A stretch of DNA of 64,000 nt from positions 1 through 64,000 of IMG/VR virus record IMGVR_UViG_3300035180_000402. One strand, 5' to 3'. Origin of the DNA: a virus. The position numbers were made by a program, and so were the translations under genes. Below, in pieces: positions 1 through 8,689 of this stretch. The notes under the pieces are model-generated. The model saw only the letters and a program-made list of their open reading frames with translations. It searched no databases and had not been told where the DNA came from. Positions within the stretch are counted from its first letter, which is position 1. Each line of letters starts with the position of its first letter.

Positions 1-1239
1 GATGATGACGAAGAAATAGAAGACGAAGATGGTGATGATCTTGAAGATTCAGATGATGACGATGATGCAGAAGTAGAAGAAGATGGGGATTTCCTTGAAG
101 ATGATGATGATGAAGAAGTAGAAGAAGATGGGGATTTCCTTGAAGATGATGACGAAGATGACATCGAAGTAGGCGATGAACTTGAAGATGATGACGACTC
201 AGACGTTGAAAATACCGATGAAGATGACCTAGAATTAGGTGATGATCTTGAAGATTCAGATGATAATGATGAAGAAGTAGAAGACGAAGATGGTGATGAA
301 CTTGAAGATGAAGATTGCGTTGATGATGCTGACTGTGAAGATCAAATCGGTGATGAGATTGATGAAGAAGAAGAGCAAGTTGATGAAGATGATGAGCAGG
401 GCGACCTGTTTATTGAAGATGATGGCTCAATAAATATCGATCTTGTTGATGGTGCTGAGTTAGAAGACACTGATGAAACAGACGTAGAGTATTCTGCTTC
501 TATCAAAGGTGAAAAGCGCTGGATTGTAAATGTTAATGGACTACCTGTAGCTCATTTAACTGAGACAGCATCCGGTACAAACAAAGACATCTTCCATACC
601 GAGAAATTCGGTAAAGTAATTAGTCAAGTAGTTGCTTCCGAAGGTTTAAAAGGTCTGAAGAAACTTGGATTCCAGTCAATCATAATTGCAGCTCCTATTA
701 AGAGTCTTATTAACACTGCAGTACAGACTGAGATTTCAAAGCATGAGACTGAGGTAAGTAAGCAACTCAAGTCTTTAGTTTCTGATTTCCAAACAACCTT
801 AGGAATGGCTTCGGTTGGTATTAATCGTGGCTTCTTCTCTGATGCGGTTAACCCATTAAAAGTAAGAATGTGGGAAGAACTATCATCTTTAGGTATTCCA
901 CAACCACACAGACTTATTGACAGAGTATTTAAAGAAACCGCAGAAGATTTCTGTAAGATTCTGATTGAAAAAGCTTCAGAGCTTTATGCAAAGCCTGTTG
1001 AAGTTCGTGCAGAGCTTTCAAAAGCTATTATAGGAAGTAATTTCATTTCTGCTTCAGAAGAAGAAGATGAAGAAGAAGTTGAAACTGTAGATGATAATGG
1101 ATTGGAAGAATCAATTGCAAATAGAATCGAAGCTTCTTCAATTCCATTTGGAACTCGTTCAATAGTTGAAGCTGCGTCCACAACCGTTAAGGAAGATGCA
1201 TTTACATCCAAATTAAAGACTGCTTTCAGCAGCTTATAA
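1..1239 (+). CDS. Acidic prohead scaffold/core-type protein, 5' partial
   Basis: The frame is open from the first base, so the true start lies upstream; 412 residues are visible. Residues 1-160 are almost purely Asp/Glu with Gly and Val, including a 15-residue tandem repeat. A basic/hydrophobic segment follows (about 165-355), then a second acidic patch (EEEDEEEVE) and a short C-terminus. A large acidic domain just upstream of decoration and major capsid genes suits a prohead core/scaffold protein or the tail of a maturation-protease fusion. No catalytic motif is visible, so the role is inferred from composition and position. An ATG at 805 is internal to this frame, not the gene start. Confidence 0.6.
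   Translation, partial: DDDEEIEDEDGDDLEDSDDDDDAEVEEDGDFLEDDDDEEVEEDGDFLEDDDEDDIEVGDELEDDDDSDVENTDEDDLELGDDLEDSDDNDEEVEDEDGDELEDEDCVDDADCEDQIGDEIDEEEEQVDEDDEQGDLFIEDDGSINIDLVDGAELEDTDETDVEYSASIKGEKRWIVNVNGLPVAHLTETASGTNKDIFHTEKFGKVISQVVASEGLKGLKKLGFQSIIIAAPIKSLINTAVQTEISKHETEVSKQLKSLVSDFQTTLGMASVGINRGFFSDAVNPLKVRMWEELSSLGIPQPHRLIDRVFKETAEDFCKILIEKASELYAKPVEVRAELSKAIIGSNFISASEEEDEEEVETVDDNGLEESIANRIEASSIPFGTRSIVEAASTTVKEDAFTSKLKTAFSSL
71..160 (+). repeat. 45-bp tandem repeat in acidic domain
   Basis: Two adjacent 45-bp units start at 71 and 116. They are nearly identical over the first about 37 bases. They encode two copies of a 15-residue acidic unit (EVEEDGDFLEDDDDE-like). Looser acidic repeats continue on both sides. 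Confidence 0.85.
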
Positions 1240-1266
1240 TCTAATTCAAGAAAGGAATTTAAAACA

Positions 1267-2001
1267 ATGCTTAAACTTCAAAAAACCCGTATTATGAAAT
1301 CCTTTCATCGTAACGTAGCTACTGGCTATGATATTAAGAATGAAGGGGTTGCACTCGTTTATGTAAATGAGAATGGTGAAGGTAAAGTTAAACCTTCATC
1401 TGGAGCACCTAATGAGAAGTTTGCTGGTGTTTCTTTATCTCAAGTACAAGTTCCTACCCAACTTACTGGTGTAGAAAACTTCCTAGTTGCTGGTACTACC
1501 ACAATTAAATTAGCTCGTACTAATTTAGTAGCTGGTCAGATCACTGTTAAATCTGGTAATACTACTTTAGTACTTGCTGCCAATGCCGCTGCTGGTCAAT
1601 TCGCTGTTAATACTTTAATTGGCGAAGTTACCATTGACTCTTCAAACGCTGGTACTGCTATTTCTCCAGTAGAAATTTCTGTTGTTTATAAGTATGTACC
1701 TTCTGTTCAAGAAGCAATCAATGCTCAAGGCTATGGCCCAGCAGGTGGCATCCATTCAGCTTCTTACTATTCAGTAGTTGGTGTTATTACTGAAGGCGAC
1801 GTCTCTACTGATCAATTCGATGTAACCGATGATTGGTCTGCAACTACTGGTCCTGTTTATCTTGGTCCTAATGGTTTATTTACTCTTAAAGCTGGTGGTA
1901 CTGAGCTAAAGGGTTGTAACATTATTGGAGCTCCCTCTGCTCCTAATGGCTCCTTCTTTGGTGCTTTTATCACCCTTAACTTTGGTCCTTACAGCGGCTA
2001 A
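1267..2001 (+). CDS. Putative head decoration / minor capsid protein
   Basis: This 244-residue protein lies directly upstream of the major capsid gene. It is rich in Gly, Ala, Val and Thr with alternating beta-type segments. An N-terminal stretch (NEKFAGVSLSQ, about residues 50-60) resembles the 'fills and is replaced' region seen in many phage decoration or head-fibre proteins. The ribosome-binding site is AAGAAAGGAA upstream of ATG 1267. Arginine is mostly CGT and alanine GCT, as in the neighbouring capsid gene and unlike the tail genes, which suggests very high expression. Decoration is inferred from position and composition; a head fibre is an alternative. Confidence 0.55.
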   Translation: MLKLQKTRIMKSFHRNVATGYDIKNEGVALVYVNENGEGKVKPSSGAPNEKFAGVSLSQVQVPTQLTGVENFLVAGTTTIKLARTNLVAGQITVKSGNTTLVLAANAAAGQFAVNTLIGEVTIDSSNAGTAISPVEISVVYKYVPSVQEAINAQGYGPAGGIHSASYYSVVGVITEGDVSTDQFDVTDDWSATTGPVYLGPNGLFTLKAGGTELKGCNIIGAPSAPNGSFFGAFITLNFGPYSG

Positions 2002-2059
2002 TCGCATAATAAACTAAACTACTACTTTAAAAATAAACAGGAAAAGGAGAATTAAACAA

Positions 2060-3160
2060 ATGTCTAAGGCAAAACACAATCCTTATGCTGGTGTAAAGTT
2101 TACACTCGCTTCTGGCGCTGAAATTACTGATCTTCGTCTCGGTAAATCCGCTGAGCCTGCATTAGCAAGTAATGGCGAAATTAATGCACATAGCCAAAAG
2201 GAACTTCTCTCTAAGATTTCCGAACTGGTTACTGCTTCTTCTAAAGGTGAGATTGTTCGCCAAGCTCCTGAGAAAGATCGTCGTCTTCATCGTGAAGTTT
2301 TAGCTGCTGCTTTTACTGATAAGTCTGGTTCTAAGTGGAATCAGTTAGGTGTTGCACTAGCTGCCAAGATTGAAGAAGCTGCTTACCGTGAAGGTTTCAT
2401 GCGTAACCTGATGATTGAAGAGCAACTTAATCAAGGTGAAATCCCACGTTGTCGTATGCGTGTAAATAACGTAGTTGCTATGATTGCAACTTCTGTTGCT
2501 GATGTTGTACCTCAGCTTGTTCGTGAGCGTATTTTTTATCCACCTGAGTTTTATATCAATGCAAACGTAGAAGTTGAAAACCGTGACATTGATCAAATCT
2601 CTTCTGACATTCTGGATGAAAAGTACACCGAAGGTTTACAGAACATCATGGTTCAAGAAGACCTGGTTTGGAAGCGTCTTGCAGATGGTACTGTTGGTTC
2701 CGCTAACAACATTACTTATATTGCTGGTCAGCTCACTCCTACAACTTTGAGCACCTTACGTAACAACGTAGCTCATTGGAAAATTCCTGCAACTACTTGT
2801 TTATTAGCTCAAGATTACTGGAATGACATCGTTGGAAACAGCGAATTCCAATCAATGCTTGATCCTGTCAGCAAGTATGACCTGGTTCTGAATGGTGAAC
2901 TCGGTATTATCTTAGGCCTCCGTGTTGTTACAGATGGCTACCGTGCACCTGAGCTTCAGGTTCTTAATCCAGGTGAGATTTATGTTGTTGGTGCAGCAGC
3001 TAACCATGGTCAGTATACAACCCGTGGTGGTGTAGAGTCAACCCCAATTGATGGTGCATTACAAAGCCGTAACAGCAAAGGTTGGTTCCTTGCAGAGAAC
3101 ATCAGCTCCATTATCACCAATGCTCGTTCCGTAGCAAAAGGTATGAAAATTGGTATGTAA
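2060..3160 (+). CDS. Major capsid protein
   Basis: 366 residues, preceded by a strong AAAAGGAGAA site. It lies between the putative decoration gene and a strong terminator, the usual setting of a major capsid gene. The central and C-terminal part has the mixed alpha/beta character of HK97-fold phage capsid proteins (for example LLAQDYWNDIVGNSEFQSML and GEIYVVGAAANHGQYTT). The N-terminal 60-100 residues may be a delta-like region removed at maturation, but no cleavage site can be proven by eye. Codon use is strongly biased to CGT, GCT and GGT, the strongest bias in the window, which fits the most abundant virion protein. Assignment rests on context and general character, without a database match. 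Confidence 0.75.
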   Translation: MSKAKHNPYAGVKFTLASGAEITDLRLGKSAEPALASNGEINAHSQKELLSKISELVTASSKGEIVRQAPEKDRRLHREVLAAAFTDKSGSKWNQLGVALAAKIEEAAYREGFMRNLMIEEQLNQGEIPRCRMRVNNVVAMIATSVADVVPQLVRERIFYPPEFYINANVEVENRDIDQISSDILDEKYTEGLQNIMVQEDLVWKRLADGTVGSANNITYIAGQLTPTTLSTLRNNVAHWKIPATTCLLAQDYWNDIVGNSEFQSMLDPVSKYDLVLNGELGIILGLRVVTDGYRAPELQVLNPGEIYVVGAAANHGQYTTRGGVESTPIDGALQSRNSKGWFLAENISSIITNARSVAKGMKIGM

Positions 3161-3193
3161 CAAATAGTAGGAACAAAACAAGGATGTATAGAG

Positions 3194-3227
3194 AAAGGGG
3201 AGAGGACATTATTCTCTCCCCTTTTTT
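3194..3227 (+). terminator. Rho-independent terminator after capsid gene
   Basis: A GGGGAGAG / CTCTCCCC stem (3197-3204 with 3214-3221) has a 9-base loop, is flanked by an A-run on the left, and is followed by TTTTTT. It closes the head transcript 34 bases past the capsid stop. Confidence 0.92.
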
Positions 3228-3244
3228 AATGGCAAAATTATATG

Positions 3245-3256
3245 TAATTTATAATA
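3245..3256 (+). promoter_or_regulatory. Candidate phage promoter motif TAATTTATAATA
   Basis: The motif lies just past the capsid terminator and about 30 bases before ATG 3287, where a new transcript would be expected to start. Similar 12-mers occur at 19747, 34820, 51432 and, on the minus strand, 61331-61320. AT-richness makes chance matches easy. Confidence 0.35.
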
Positions 3257-3286
3257 ACAAATATATATAAGATGAGGTGAAGAAGC

Positions 3287-3997
3287 ATGTATACTTTAGC
3301 TGGGGATCTTATTATTTTAGCTACTTCTGCTGCAAACTCCGGTGATTTAAAATCAGCGGCAAGATTATTTCTTCAGGCTTGTGTTACATCTGATTTACCT
3401 GTGTTAATAAATAAGATTTCTAGTAACAAAGATGTAACAGCTTCTGATACTATAAGTTCTTATAATTTTATCAATAAAAAGATAAATAAACGGTTCATCG
3501 TTGCCTTAACGGAAGAACTGGATAATACAACCCTTTTTAGTAAAAAAGAAATTATGGATGCAGTAAGAGCCATAAAATCTTCTGACACTTCTTCTAATAA
3601 AGATAAGTATTCTTTTGAAATAGTAGATAAAGAAGTTTGTCCTGAAGGATGTGATGAAACCTGTGATTGTAATGAGGATGAGACTCAAGATGAATTTGAT
3701 TTAGATGGTGCTGTTATAGAAGACGATGATATAGAGATATTAGCTTCTTCATCTACTTCTCTAGAAGAAGATATTAAAACTGCCTTAATCTCTTTAAAAC
3801 TAAGATCAGATGATTGGGATGTTAAGAAGTTTATACCAATATTAATGACCATATTTCCGGATCTAGTTATAAAAGGATCATCTAATAGAGAGATAAGAAA
3901 TATAGTCAATAATATTATAAACAGGTTAAAGACATTAGATAAAAACAAATTAAATGAATTACACAATGCAGTAAAGCCGTTATTAACTCAGGAGTAA
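3287..3997 (+). CDS. Unknown protein with acidic Cys cluster
   Basis: 236 residues, first gene after the head terminator, with a GAGGTGAAG ribosome-binding site. The N-terminus is helical. Residues about 125-155 contain a tight Cys group (CPEGCDETCDC) followed by a run of Asp/Glu. The C-terminal 80 residues are helical and basic. The Cys group could bind a metal, but the spacing is not a standard zinc ribbon. The stop is two bases from the next start (TAAATATG), so the two genes are probably co-translated. Position between capsid and tail genes suggests a head-tail connector or assembly role. No family is recognised. Confidence 0.6.
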   Translation: MYTLAGDLIILATSAANSGDLKSAARLFLQACVTSDLPVLINKISSNKDVTASDTISSYNFINKKINKRFIVALTEELDNTTLFSKKEIMDAVRAIKSSDTSSNKDKYSFEIVDKEVCPEGCDETCDCNEDETQDEFDLDGAVIEDDDIEILASSSTSLEEDIKTALISLKLRSDDWDVKKFIPILMTIFPDLVIKGSSNREIRNIVNNIINRLKTLDKNKLNELHNAVKPLLTQE

Positions 3998-3999
3998 AT

Positions 4000-4788
4000 A
4001 TGTCAACCACTCCAGATTTTTCGGATATCTCCTTTGTTTTTGATACAGATGTTTCTAAATTTAGTGCAGGTTCTATAAATGCTATCTATGAAACTACACT
4101 ATTAAGTTTAACCTTGCATGGATTAAGAGCTTCATTTAACAGGATATTACAGTGTCCTAGTCCTATAGATTTTTCTTTTACAGACAGACTTAAAGAATTA
4201 CAAGAAAAAAGAGAGTCTAATAACTTAAAGTATCCATATGCCTACATAGTATTAAACGATTTAGATCTTTTAAAAGATCAGGCTAATACTACGGCAATGT
4301 CACATCGTGGATTAGCAGGAAGAAAAGCCTTCATAGGAGATTCAGTAGATGTAACATATGCATTTCCAATGAAGTTAAATATAACTTTGAATGTATTAGA
4401 TTCAGATGTTGTAAGACTGTTAAGCTACGCACAATCCTTAATTTTGGCAGACGTAGCTAGAGCTTTTAATTTCAAAATAAATGCTTTTGATACACAAAGT
4501 ATTTGTAAAGTTCAGAGATCTGGTAATATCTCTTTTCCAGAGAATCTTATATCTACTGATAACGAGCAAGACTACAACAGTGGTAAGGTATCTTTATCAT
4601 TTGAAGTTCAAGGATGGATTGGATTTACTTGTTTAGTGCCTGGAGTTAAAACTATTAATTTAAGGTTCTATCAACAAGAAGTAAATTCAGATAAACGTAC
4701 ATTAGAACAAGCTTATATCTTAGAGTTGAAAGAGGAAGACGATGGCAAAGTCAATCTCTACAAATTTCTCCCTGCGGATAAACAATAA
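4000..4788 (+). CDS. Structural protein, head-tail connector region
   Basis: 262 residues, mixed alpha/beta, with a good AGGAG site inside the upstream gene's end. It has no membrane segment or catalytic motif. It lies four genes upstream of the sheath, where myoviruses place neck and tail-completion proteins (T4 gp13/gp14/gp15-type roles). Its 3' end overlaps the next gene by 47 bases in another frame, a long overlap that implies tightly coupled expression. Function is inferred from position only. Confidence 0.55.
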   Translation: MSTTPDFSDISFVFDTDVSKFSAGSINAIYETTLLSLTLHGLRASFNRILQCPSPIDFSFTDRLKELQEKRESNNLKYPYAYIVLNDLDLLKDQANTTAMSHRGLAGRKAFIGDSVDVTYAFPMKLNITLNVLDSDVVRLLSYAQSLILADVARAFNFKINAFDTQSICKVQRSGNISFPENLISTDNEQDYNSGKVSLSFEVQGWIGFTCLVPGVKTINLRFYQQEVNSDKRTLEQAYILELKEEDDGKVNLYKFLPADKQ

Positions 4789-5305
4789 GAATCAACCTAA
4801 GGTAATTGCAGATTCTAAAATATCCAGCGGATTGACTGAAGAATATTTTTATACAACAACTTATAAAGTTGATTCTATAGGTATATACTTAGGTGAAATA
4901 AAAGACTTTTTAGCGATTCAACCAAAATCTCCTATACTTATTGATTTTCAACGAGTAGACATGATAGAGCCTACACAAATATACTGTTCTAAACTTTTCA
5001 TTAATCATGGAGAAATGGGAAAAGTTTGGTTACGAGTAGTAGGTGAACCAGTTATTACAACTGTTTGGTTTAGTACAAATAATTTGAATCTTGCTGGAAA
5101 GTTCTACATAAAAGTTAAGACAAAAGACTTGAGAATAAGAGAAAAGCAGTTAGAATTAAAGAATCTAGATGGTATAGACTTCAGTCTTCCTGTTAAACAA
5201 TCTGTAAGATTTAAAGGAATCCGAAAGAAGAAGATACCATCAGATGGAATACCTGTGATAACTCATTTTGGAGAAAATAAACTTTTAGTTGTAAATTCTA
5301 AGTAA
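4742..5305 (+). CDS. Structural protein of unknown role (neck/tail region)
   Basis: 187 residues, beta-rich, with a basic C-terminal stretch (RFKGIRKKKIP). The start at 4742 lies inside the upstream gene and is supported by AGAGGAAG seven bases before it. The protein has no recognisable motif. Its place before the sheath suggests a tail terminator or neck protein, but nothing in the sequence decides between these. Confidence 0.5.
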   Translation: MAKSISTNFSLRINNKNQPKVIADSKISSGLTEEYFYTTTYKVDSIGIYLGEIKDFLAIQPKSPILIDFQRVDMIEPTQIYCSKLFINHGEMGKVWLRVVGEPVITTVWFSTNNLNLAGKFYIKVKTKDLRIREKQLELKNLDGIDFSLPVKQSVRFKGIRKKKIPSDGIPVITHFGENKLLVVNSK

Positions 5306-5317
5306 AAGGAGAGCAAT

Positions 5318-5644
5318 ATGTCTCAATTGGTTGAAGTTATTAATGTAGGTACAATGCCTGCAAGTATTGAGTTTATAAACTCCAATGGAGATCATGACTC
5401 AGCAACTTTAGCAGCAAAGACTAGACATATTATTGATGAAGAGTGTATAACAACTTCAAAAGAGAATTTAACTAAGAGGTCTATTAAGGTTAGACCTATA
5501 TCTTCATCTACACCAGTAGTAGAAACTTCAGTAGCAATTGAAGCTAAAACTAATAATCAACCTAGTGTAGTTAAGCCAACTTCAGGTACTAATAATTCAA
5601 AGTCAATGCAACCTGTAGGTATTGTAGATGGGAAAGATAAATAA
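5318..5644 (+). CDS. Small protein of unknown function before sheath gene
   Basis: 108 residues, with a strong AAAGGAG site. The first 50 residues look like a small beta domain (VEVINVGTMPASIEFINSNG). The rest is a Ser/Thr/Pro/Asn-rich, probably disordered tail ending GIVDGKDK. It is separated from the sheath gene by 54 bases without a terminator. It could be a small virion protein or assembly factor; no family is recognised. Confidence 0.55.
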   Translation: MSQLVEVINVGTMPASIEFINSNGDHDSATLAAKTRHIIDEECITTSKENLTKRSIKVRPISSSTPVVETSVAIEAKTNNQPSVVKPTSGTNNSKSMQPVGIVDGKDK

Positions 5645-5698
5645 ACAATAAGATAGCAACAAAATAGATGACTCATATTACGTGAAAGGAGATAGTTC

Positions 5699-7453
5699 AT
5701 GGCGACTATTGTAACTCATTCCTCTGCTGGTGTATATACTTCTGAAAAAGATAATTCTCAGGGTATAGTACAAACAGCACAAGTAAGTATTGGAGCTATT
5801 GTATTTTTTAGTGAAATAGGACCAGTAGATCAGATTATAGAAATAACTGGAGGTCAAGCAGAATTCCTAAGTAAATTTGGTTCACCTAAGTATGAAGTGT
5901 CTTTAGGTCATTATGCAGCATTACAAGCTCTGACTAAGATGCCTAAACTATTGTGTACCAGAGTACATAATAGAGCTAAATTCGGAGGTTTAGTTGTAAC
6001 GTTAGATAACTCCGGTTTAGTATCAATGCGCCAATTTACTACTGCTAAAGATGTACATCCAGAAGATCCTAATATGTTCTTCATGGAGCTTGGTGATGCA
6101 GACTACAATGACGTTAATGACTTATTTTATATTTACGGAGCAGATCCAAACAAGTATAATGGAGATTACCGTATAGTAATTACGGATGTTAGAGATGAAG
6201 ACGACAAGTCTTTACCTAATACATTTAAGATACAGGTATTTGTAAAGGGATCAAATAGTGTTATTCCTGTGGAGTCTTTTGTTGTAAGTAGAAGTCATCA
6301 AACTGATGGTTATGGACGTCAACAATTTTTATCAGATGTAATTAATGGTAGATCAAGATTTATTCGTGTTTATAATAATGATCTTAACACTACTAAAATT
6401 AGTACTTCTATAATGCCTACCATGACGTTAAACTACTTAGGTACAACTCCTAGTGCAGTTCCTAATGCATACTTATCAAATGGAGATTCAGGTTTAGATA
6501 ATATTCCACTTAATGGACTATCGGCAATTATTATGGGAAGAGATGCACTTCCTAGTAATATGTCAAATCCTTATACACCATATAAAAACAGTGGTTGGCA
6601 GCTTTACTATGAACGTGAAGAGGTTAAATTCCAATTGCTGATAAATGGTGGTTATACTAATCCACAGATTCAATTAAAGATGTTAGATCTTTGTGAAACT
6701 CGTGGTGACTGTATGGCAATTCTTGATATACCATTTGATAAGCAAGGATCAAAGTATGATCGTACTACTGATCCTGTTGATTATCGTAATAATCCTTACG
6801 GTGGATTAGATGCAGATTCATCTTATGGTGCATTATATTCACCATGGTATTATGTTAATGACGAATTTAGTGGTAAGCAGATTTGGTTACCACCTTCTGG
6901 ATTTATTGCAGCTATTTATGCTGAGACAGATATCAATTACGCAACATGGTTCTCACCTGCAGGTTTAAATAGAGGTATGCTTCATAATGTAATTGACGTT
7001 GGTGCTAAGTATAAACAAGAGGATAGAGATCTATTAGTAACAAATCAAATTTGTCCTACTAGAGTATTTAAAGACATTGGTATTGCGGTATGGGGAGATG
7101 TTACTCTTCAAAAGAAAGACTCTGCAACGTCTAACATAAACGTTAGACGTTTATTGAACCTCATAAAATTGGATGTAGAATTTAATTTACAATATTCAGT
7201 ATTTGATCCAAATGACGAGATTTTAAGATCTGAGATTCGTCAAAGAGTAAATAACATTCTTGAACCTATTAGACTGGGACGTGGTTTATATACCTACTCT
7301 GTAGTATGTGATGGTACAAATAATTCCGTTGACGATTTAGCTAATGGTATACTGAATGTTGATGTGTATCTTGAGCCTGTAATTCCGGCTAAGAGAATAA
7401 TGGTTCAGTTGATTATTAATCGTACTTCTGTAAAGATTGAAGTTCAATCCTAA
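5699..7453 (+). CDS. Contractile tail sheath protein
   Basis: 584 residues, in the normal size range for sheath proteins. The N-terminus (MATIVTHSSAGVYTSEKD) has the short start leading into GVY that is typical of sheath subunits. The C-terminal third carries the conserved sheath core: LNRGMLHNVIDVGAKYKQED, then VTNQICPTRVFKDIGIAVWG, the arginine-rich NVRRLLNLI segment and a final beta strand (IPAKRIMVQLIINRT). Sheath subunits polymerise around the tube and contract to drive it through the envelope. The gene has an AAAGGAG site and is followed at once by the tube gene, the standard order in myoviruses. Confidence 0.93.
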   Translation: MATIVTHSSAGVYTSEKDNSQGIVQTAQVSIGAIVFFSEIGPVDQIIEITGGQAEFLSKFGSPKYEVSLGHYAALQALTKMPKLLCTRVHNRAKFGGLVVTLDNSGLVSMRQFTTAKDVHPEDPNMFFMELGDADYNDVNDLFYIYGADPNKYNGDYRIVITDVRDEDDKSLPNTFKIQVFVKGSNSVIPVESFVVSRSHQTDGYGRQQFLSDVINGRSRFIRVYNNDLNTTKISTSIMPTMTLNYLGTTPSAVPNAYLSNGDSGLDNIPLNGLSAIIMGRDALPSNMSNPYTPYKNSGWQLYYEREEVKFQLLINGGYTNPQIQLKMLDLCETRGDCMAILDIPFDKQGSKYDRTTDPVDYRNNPYGGLDADSSYGALYSPWYYVNDEFSGKQIWLPPSGFIAAIYAETDINYATWFSPAGLNRGMLHNVIDVGAKYKQEDRDLLVTNQICPTRVFKDIGIAVWGDVTLQKKDSATSNINVRRLLNLIKLDVEFNLQYSVFDPNDEILRSEIRQRVNNILEPIRLGRGLYTYSVVCDGTNNSVDDLANGILNVDVYLEPVIPAKRIMVQLIINRTSVKIEVQS

Positions 7454-7484
7454 TACTTATATACAGATTCGGAGGTTTTCTATT

Positions 7485-8045
7485 ATGGCAAGCACTATAT
7501 CAAGAACTAGAATTGGAGACGTATTGGCTATAAATGACCCTCTTTATGGGGACAATTTTGAGTTATGGATACCTACATTACCTACTGGTGTTTCTGGTAC
7601 TCCTGGTAACGCAAAAAATGCTTTACGTATCCAGTGTAAATCAGTTTCAATGCCTGGAGTTCAAAACGAAGCACAAGATCTTACCTTACATGGTTATAAA
7701 GTATCAGTAGTTGGAAGAACAGTATTTCAAAATACTTTATCCATAACCTATGTAGAGACTAGACAGCTTGAGATTTATCAAACTTTAAAACAATGGGTTA
7801 AAGCCTGTAGGGATTGGCAAACACAAATAAGCAAAGGTAAACAAGCCTATTCAACTGTTGGAAACTTGGCTCTATTTGATGAGCAAGGTCAAGTAATAAC
7901 TGGAAGTGCTTGGACTATAGGTAACATGTGGTGTGAACAAGTTCAAGACATAAACCTTGATGGTTCATCTGCTTCAATTGTTGAAGTTTCCGCTTCGTTT
8001 AGATATGATTGGTTTGACCAAGTTGAAACACCTGCAAAATCATAA
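7485..8045 (+). CDS. Tail tube protein (gp19-like)
   Basis: 186 residues from ATG 7485, chosen because GGAGG sits just upstream at 7471; the frame is open back to 7437, which would overlap the sheath gene and lacks a site. The sequence fits the T4 gp19-type tube fold: an early beta strand (NFELWIP), a KSVSMPGV strand, GRTVFQNTLSITYVE, and a long helix (IYQTLKQWVKACRDWQ). Rings of this protein form the inner tube. It follows the sheath gene by 31 bases, and a perfect hairpin lies just past its stop. Confidence 0.88.
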   Translation: MASTISRTRIGDVLAINDPLYGDNFELWIPTLPTGVSGTPGNAKNALRIQCKSVSMPGVQNEAQDLTLHGYKVSVVGRTVFQNTLSITYVETRQLEIYQTLKQWVKACRDWQTQISKGKQAYSTVGNLALFDEQGQVITGSAWTIGNMWCEQVQDINLDGSSASIVEVSASFRYDWFDQVETPAKS

Positions 8046-8055
8046 GTAATTCCTG

Positions 8056-8083
8056 AACAGGGGTATCTTATGGTACCCCTGTT
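8056..8083 (+). terminator. Hairpin after tube gene, terminator or attenuator
   Basis: AACAGGGGTA (8056-8065) pairs perfectly with TACCCCTGTT (8074-8083) around an 8-base loop. Only a weak T-rich stretch follows, so it may attenuate transcription or protect the abundant sheath/tube mRNA more than stop it fully. Confidence 0.75.
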
Positions 8084-8098
8084 TAATTAGGTGATGAT

Positions 8099-8665
8099 AT
8101 GTCTAAAAAACCTACTATATCTACAGTAATAGCACTAGCTAATACTGGGCCTTTAATGAGTCATAATTGGTCAATTGAAAGTGTAACGTTACAAGATTCA
8201 ACTAATGCTAATAGTTTTAACAGCTTTTTCCCTTCCAGGTTCTTTCAAAATTATGTAGAGTCGATAGAACTTCCCTTCAGACAATTCAACGCTGATGATC
8301 GTCACCTCGCTACGACCAAACAATTCTACGCAGGGTTTAATACTGTAAATAATTTTACGGTAACATTTTTTGAAGATTCAAATGCATCTACAATTAAAGG
8401 ATTCTCTAAATGGCAGGATTTAATAATGGATTCAGATCCAAGTAAACCTGAAACCTTTGGAAACTATTATCCTGCATCTAACTATAAAGCTAAAGTTATA
8501 GTTAATCTTTTAAGTGATACCATTCAAGGTAAAATTATTAGAACCGCAAGTTTACTTGGTGTATTTCCATTGATTATTAATCCTTTAAACATGACAAGTG
8601 TAGTAGACATAGTTACAGTTCAAGTAACATTTAGCGTAGATAAAGTAAATTGGTCAAACATCTAA
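8099..8665 (+). CDS. Second tail-tube-like protein
   Basis: 188 residues. The N-terminal half places a strand and loop like those of gp19-fold proteins (FQNYVESIELPFRQFNADDR), followed by NNFTVTFFEDSN and a long helical turn (FSKWQDLIMDSD). This pattern suits a tube-fold protein such as a tube initiator, tube cap or baseplate-tube adaptor. It starts 15 bases past the post-tube hairpin and is probably made in smaller amounts than the tube. It could also be a tail terminator. The fold is inferred from the pattern, not from a match. Confidence 0.6.
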   Translation: MSKKPTISTVIALANTGPLMSHNWSIESVTLQDSTNANSFNSFFPSRFFQNYVESIELPFRQFNADDRHLATTKQFYAGFNTVNNFTVTFFEDSNASTIKGFSKWQDLIMDSDPSKPETFGNYYPASNYKAKVIVNLLSDTIQGKIIRTASLLGVFPLIINPLNMTSVVDIVTVQVTFSVDKVNWSNI

Positions 8666-8689
8666 AGAAAAACTAACTAGGAGACACTG

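Noticed and set aside
984-1211. Minus-strand ORF in the acidic head gene
   Set aside because: Ser-rich antisense of Glu/Asp codons, no start signal.
3082-3270. Plus-strand ORF across the capsid end and terminator
   Set aside because: It begins inside the capsid gene in another frame and reads through a strong terminator.
3700-3720. DLDGAVIE shared by the unknown protein at 3287 and the ligase at 53282
   Set aside because: In the ligase it is a normal part of the adenylation domain. In the other protein it lies in an acidic disordered stretch with no surrounding similarity, so chance is likely.
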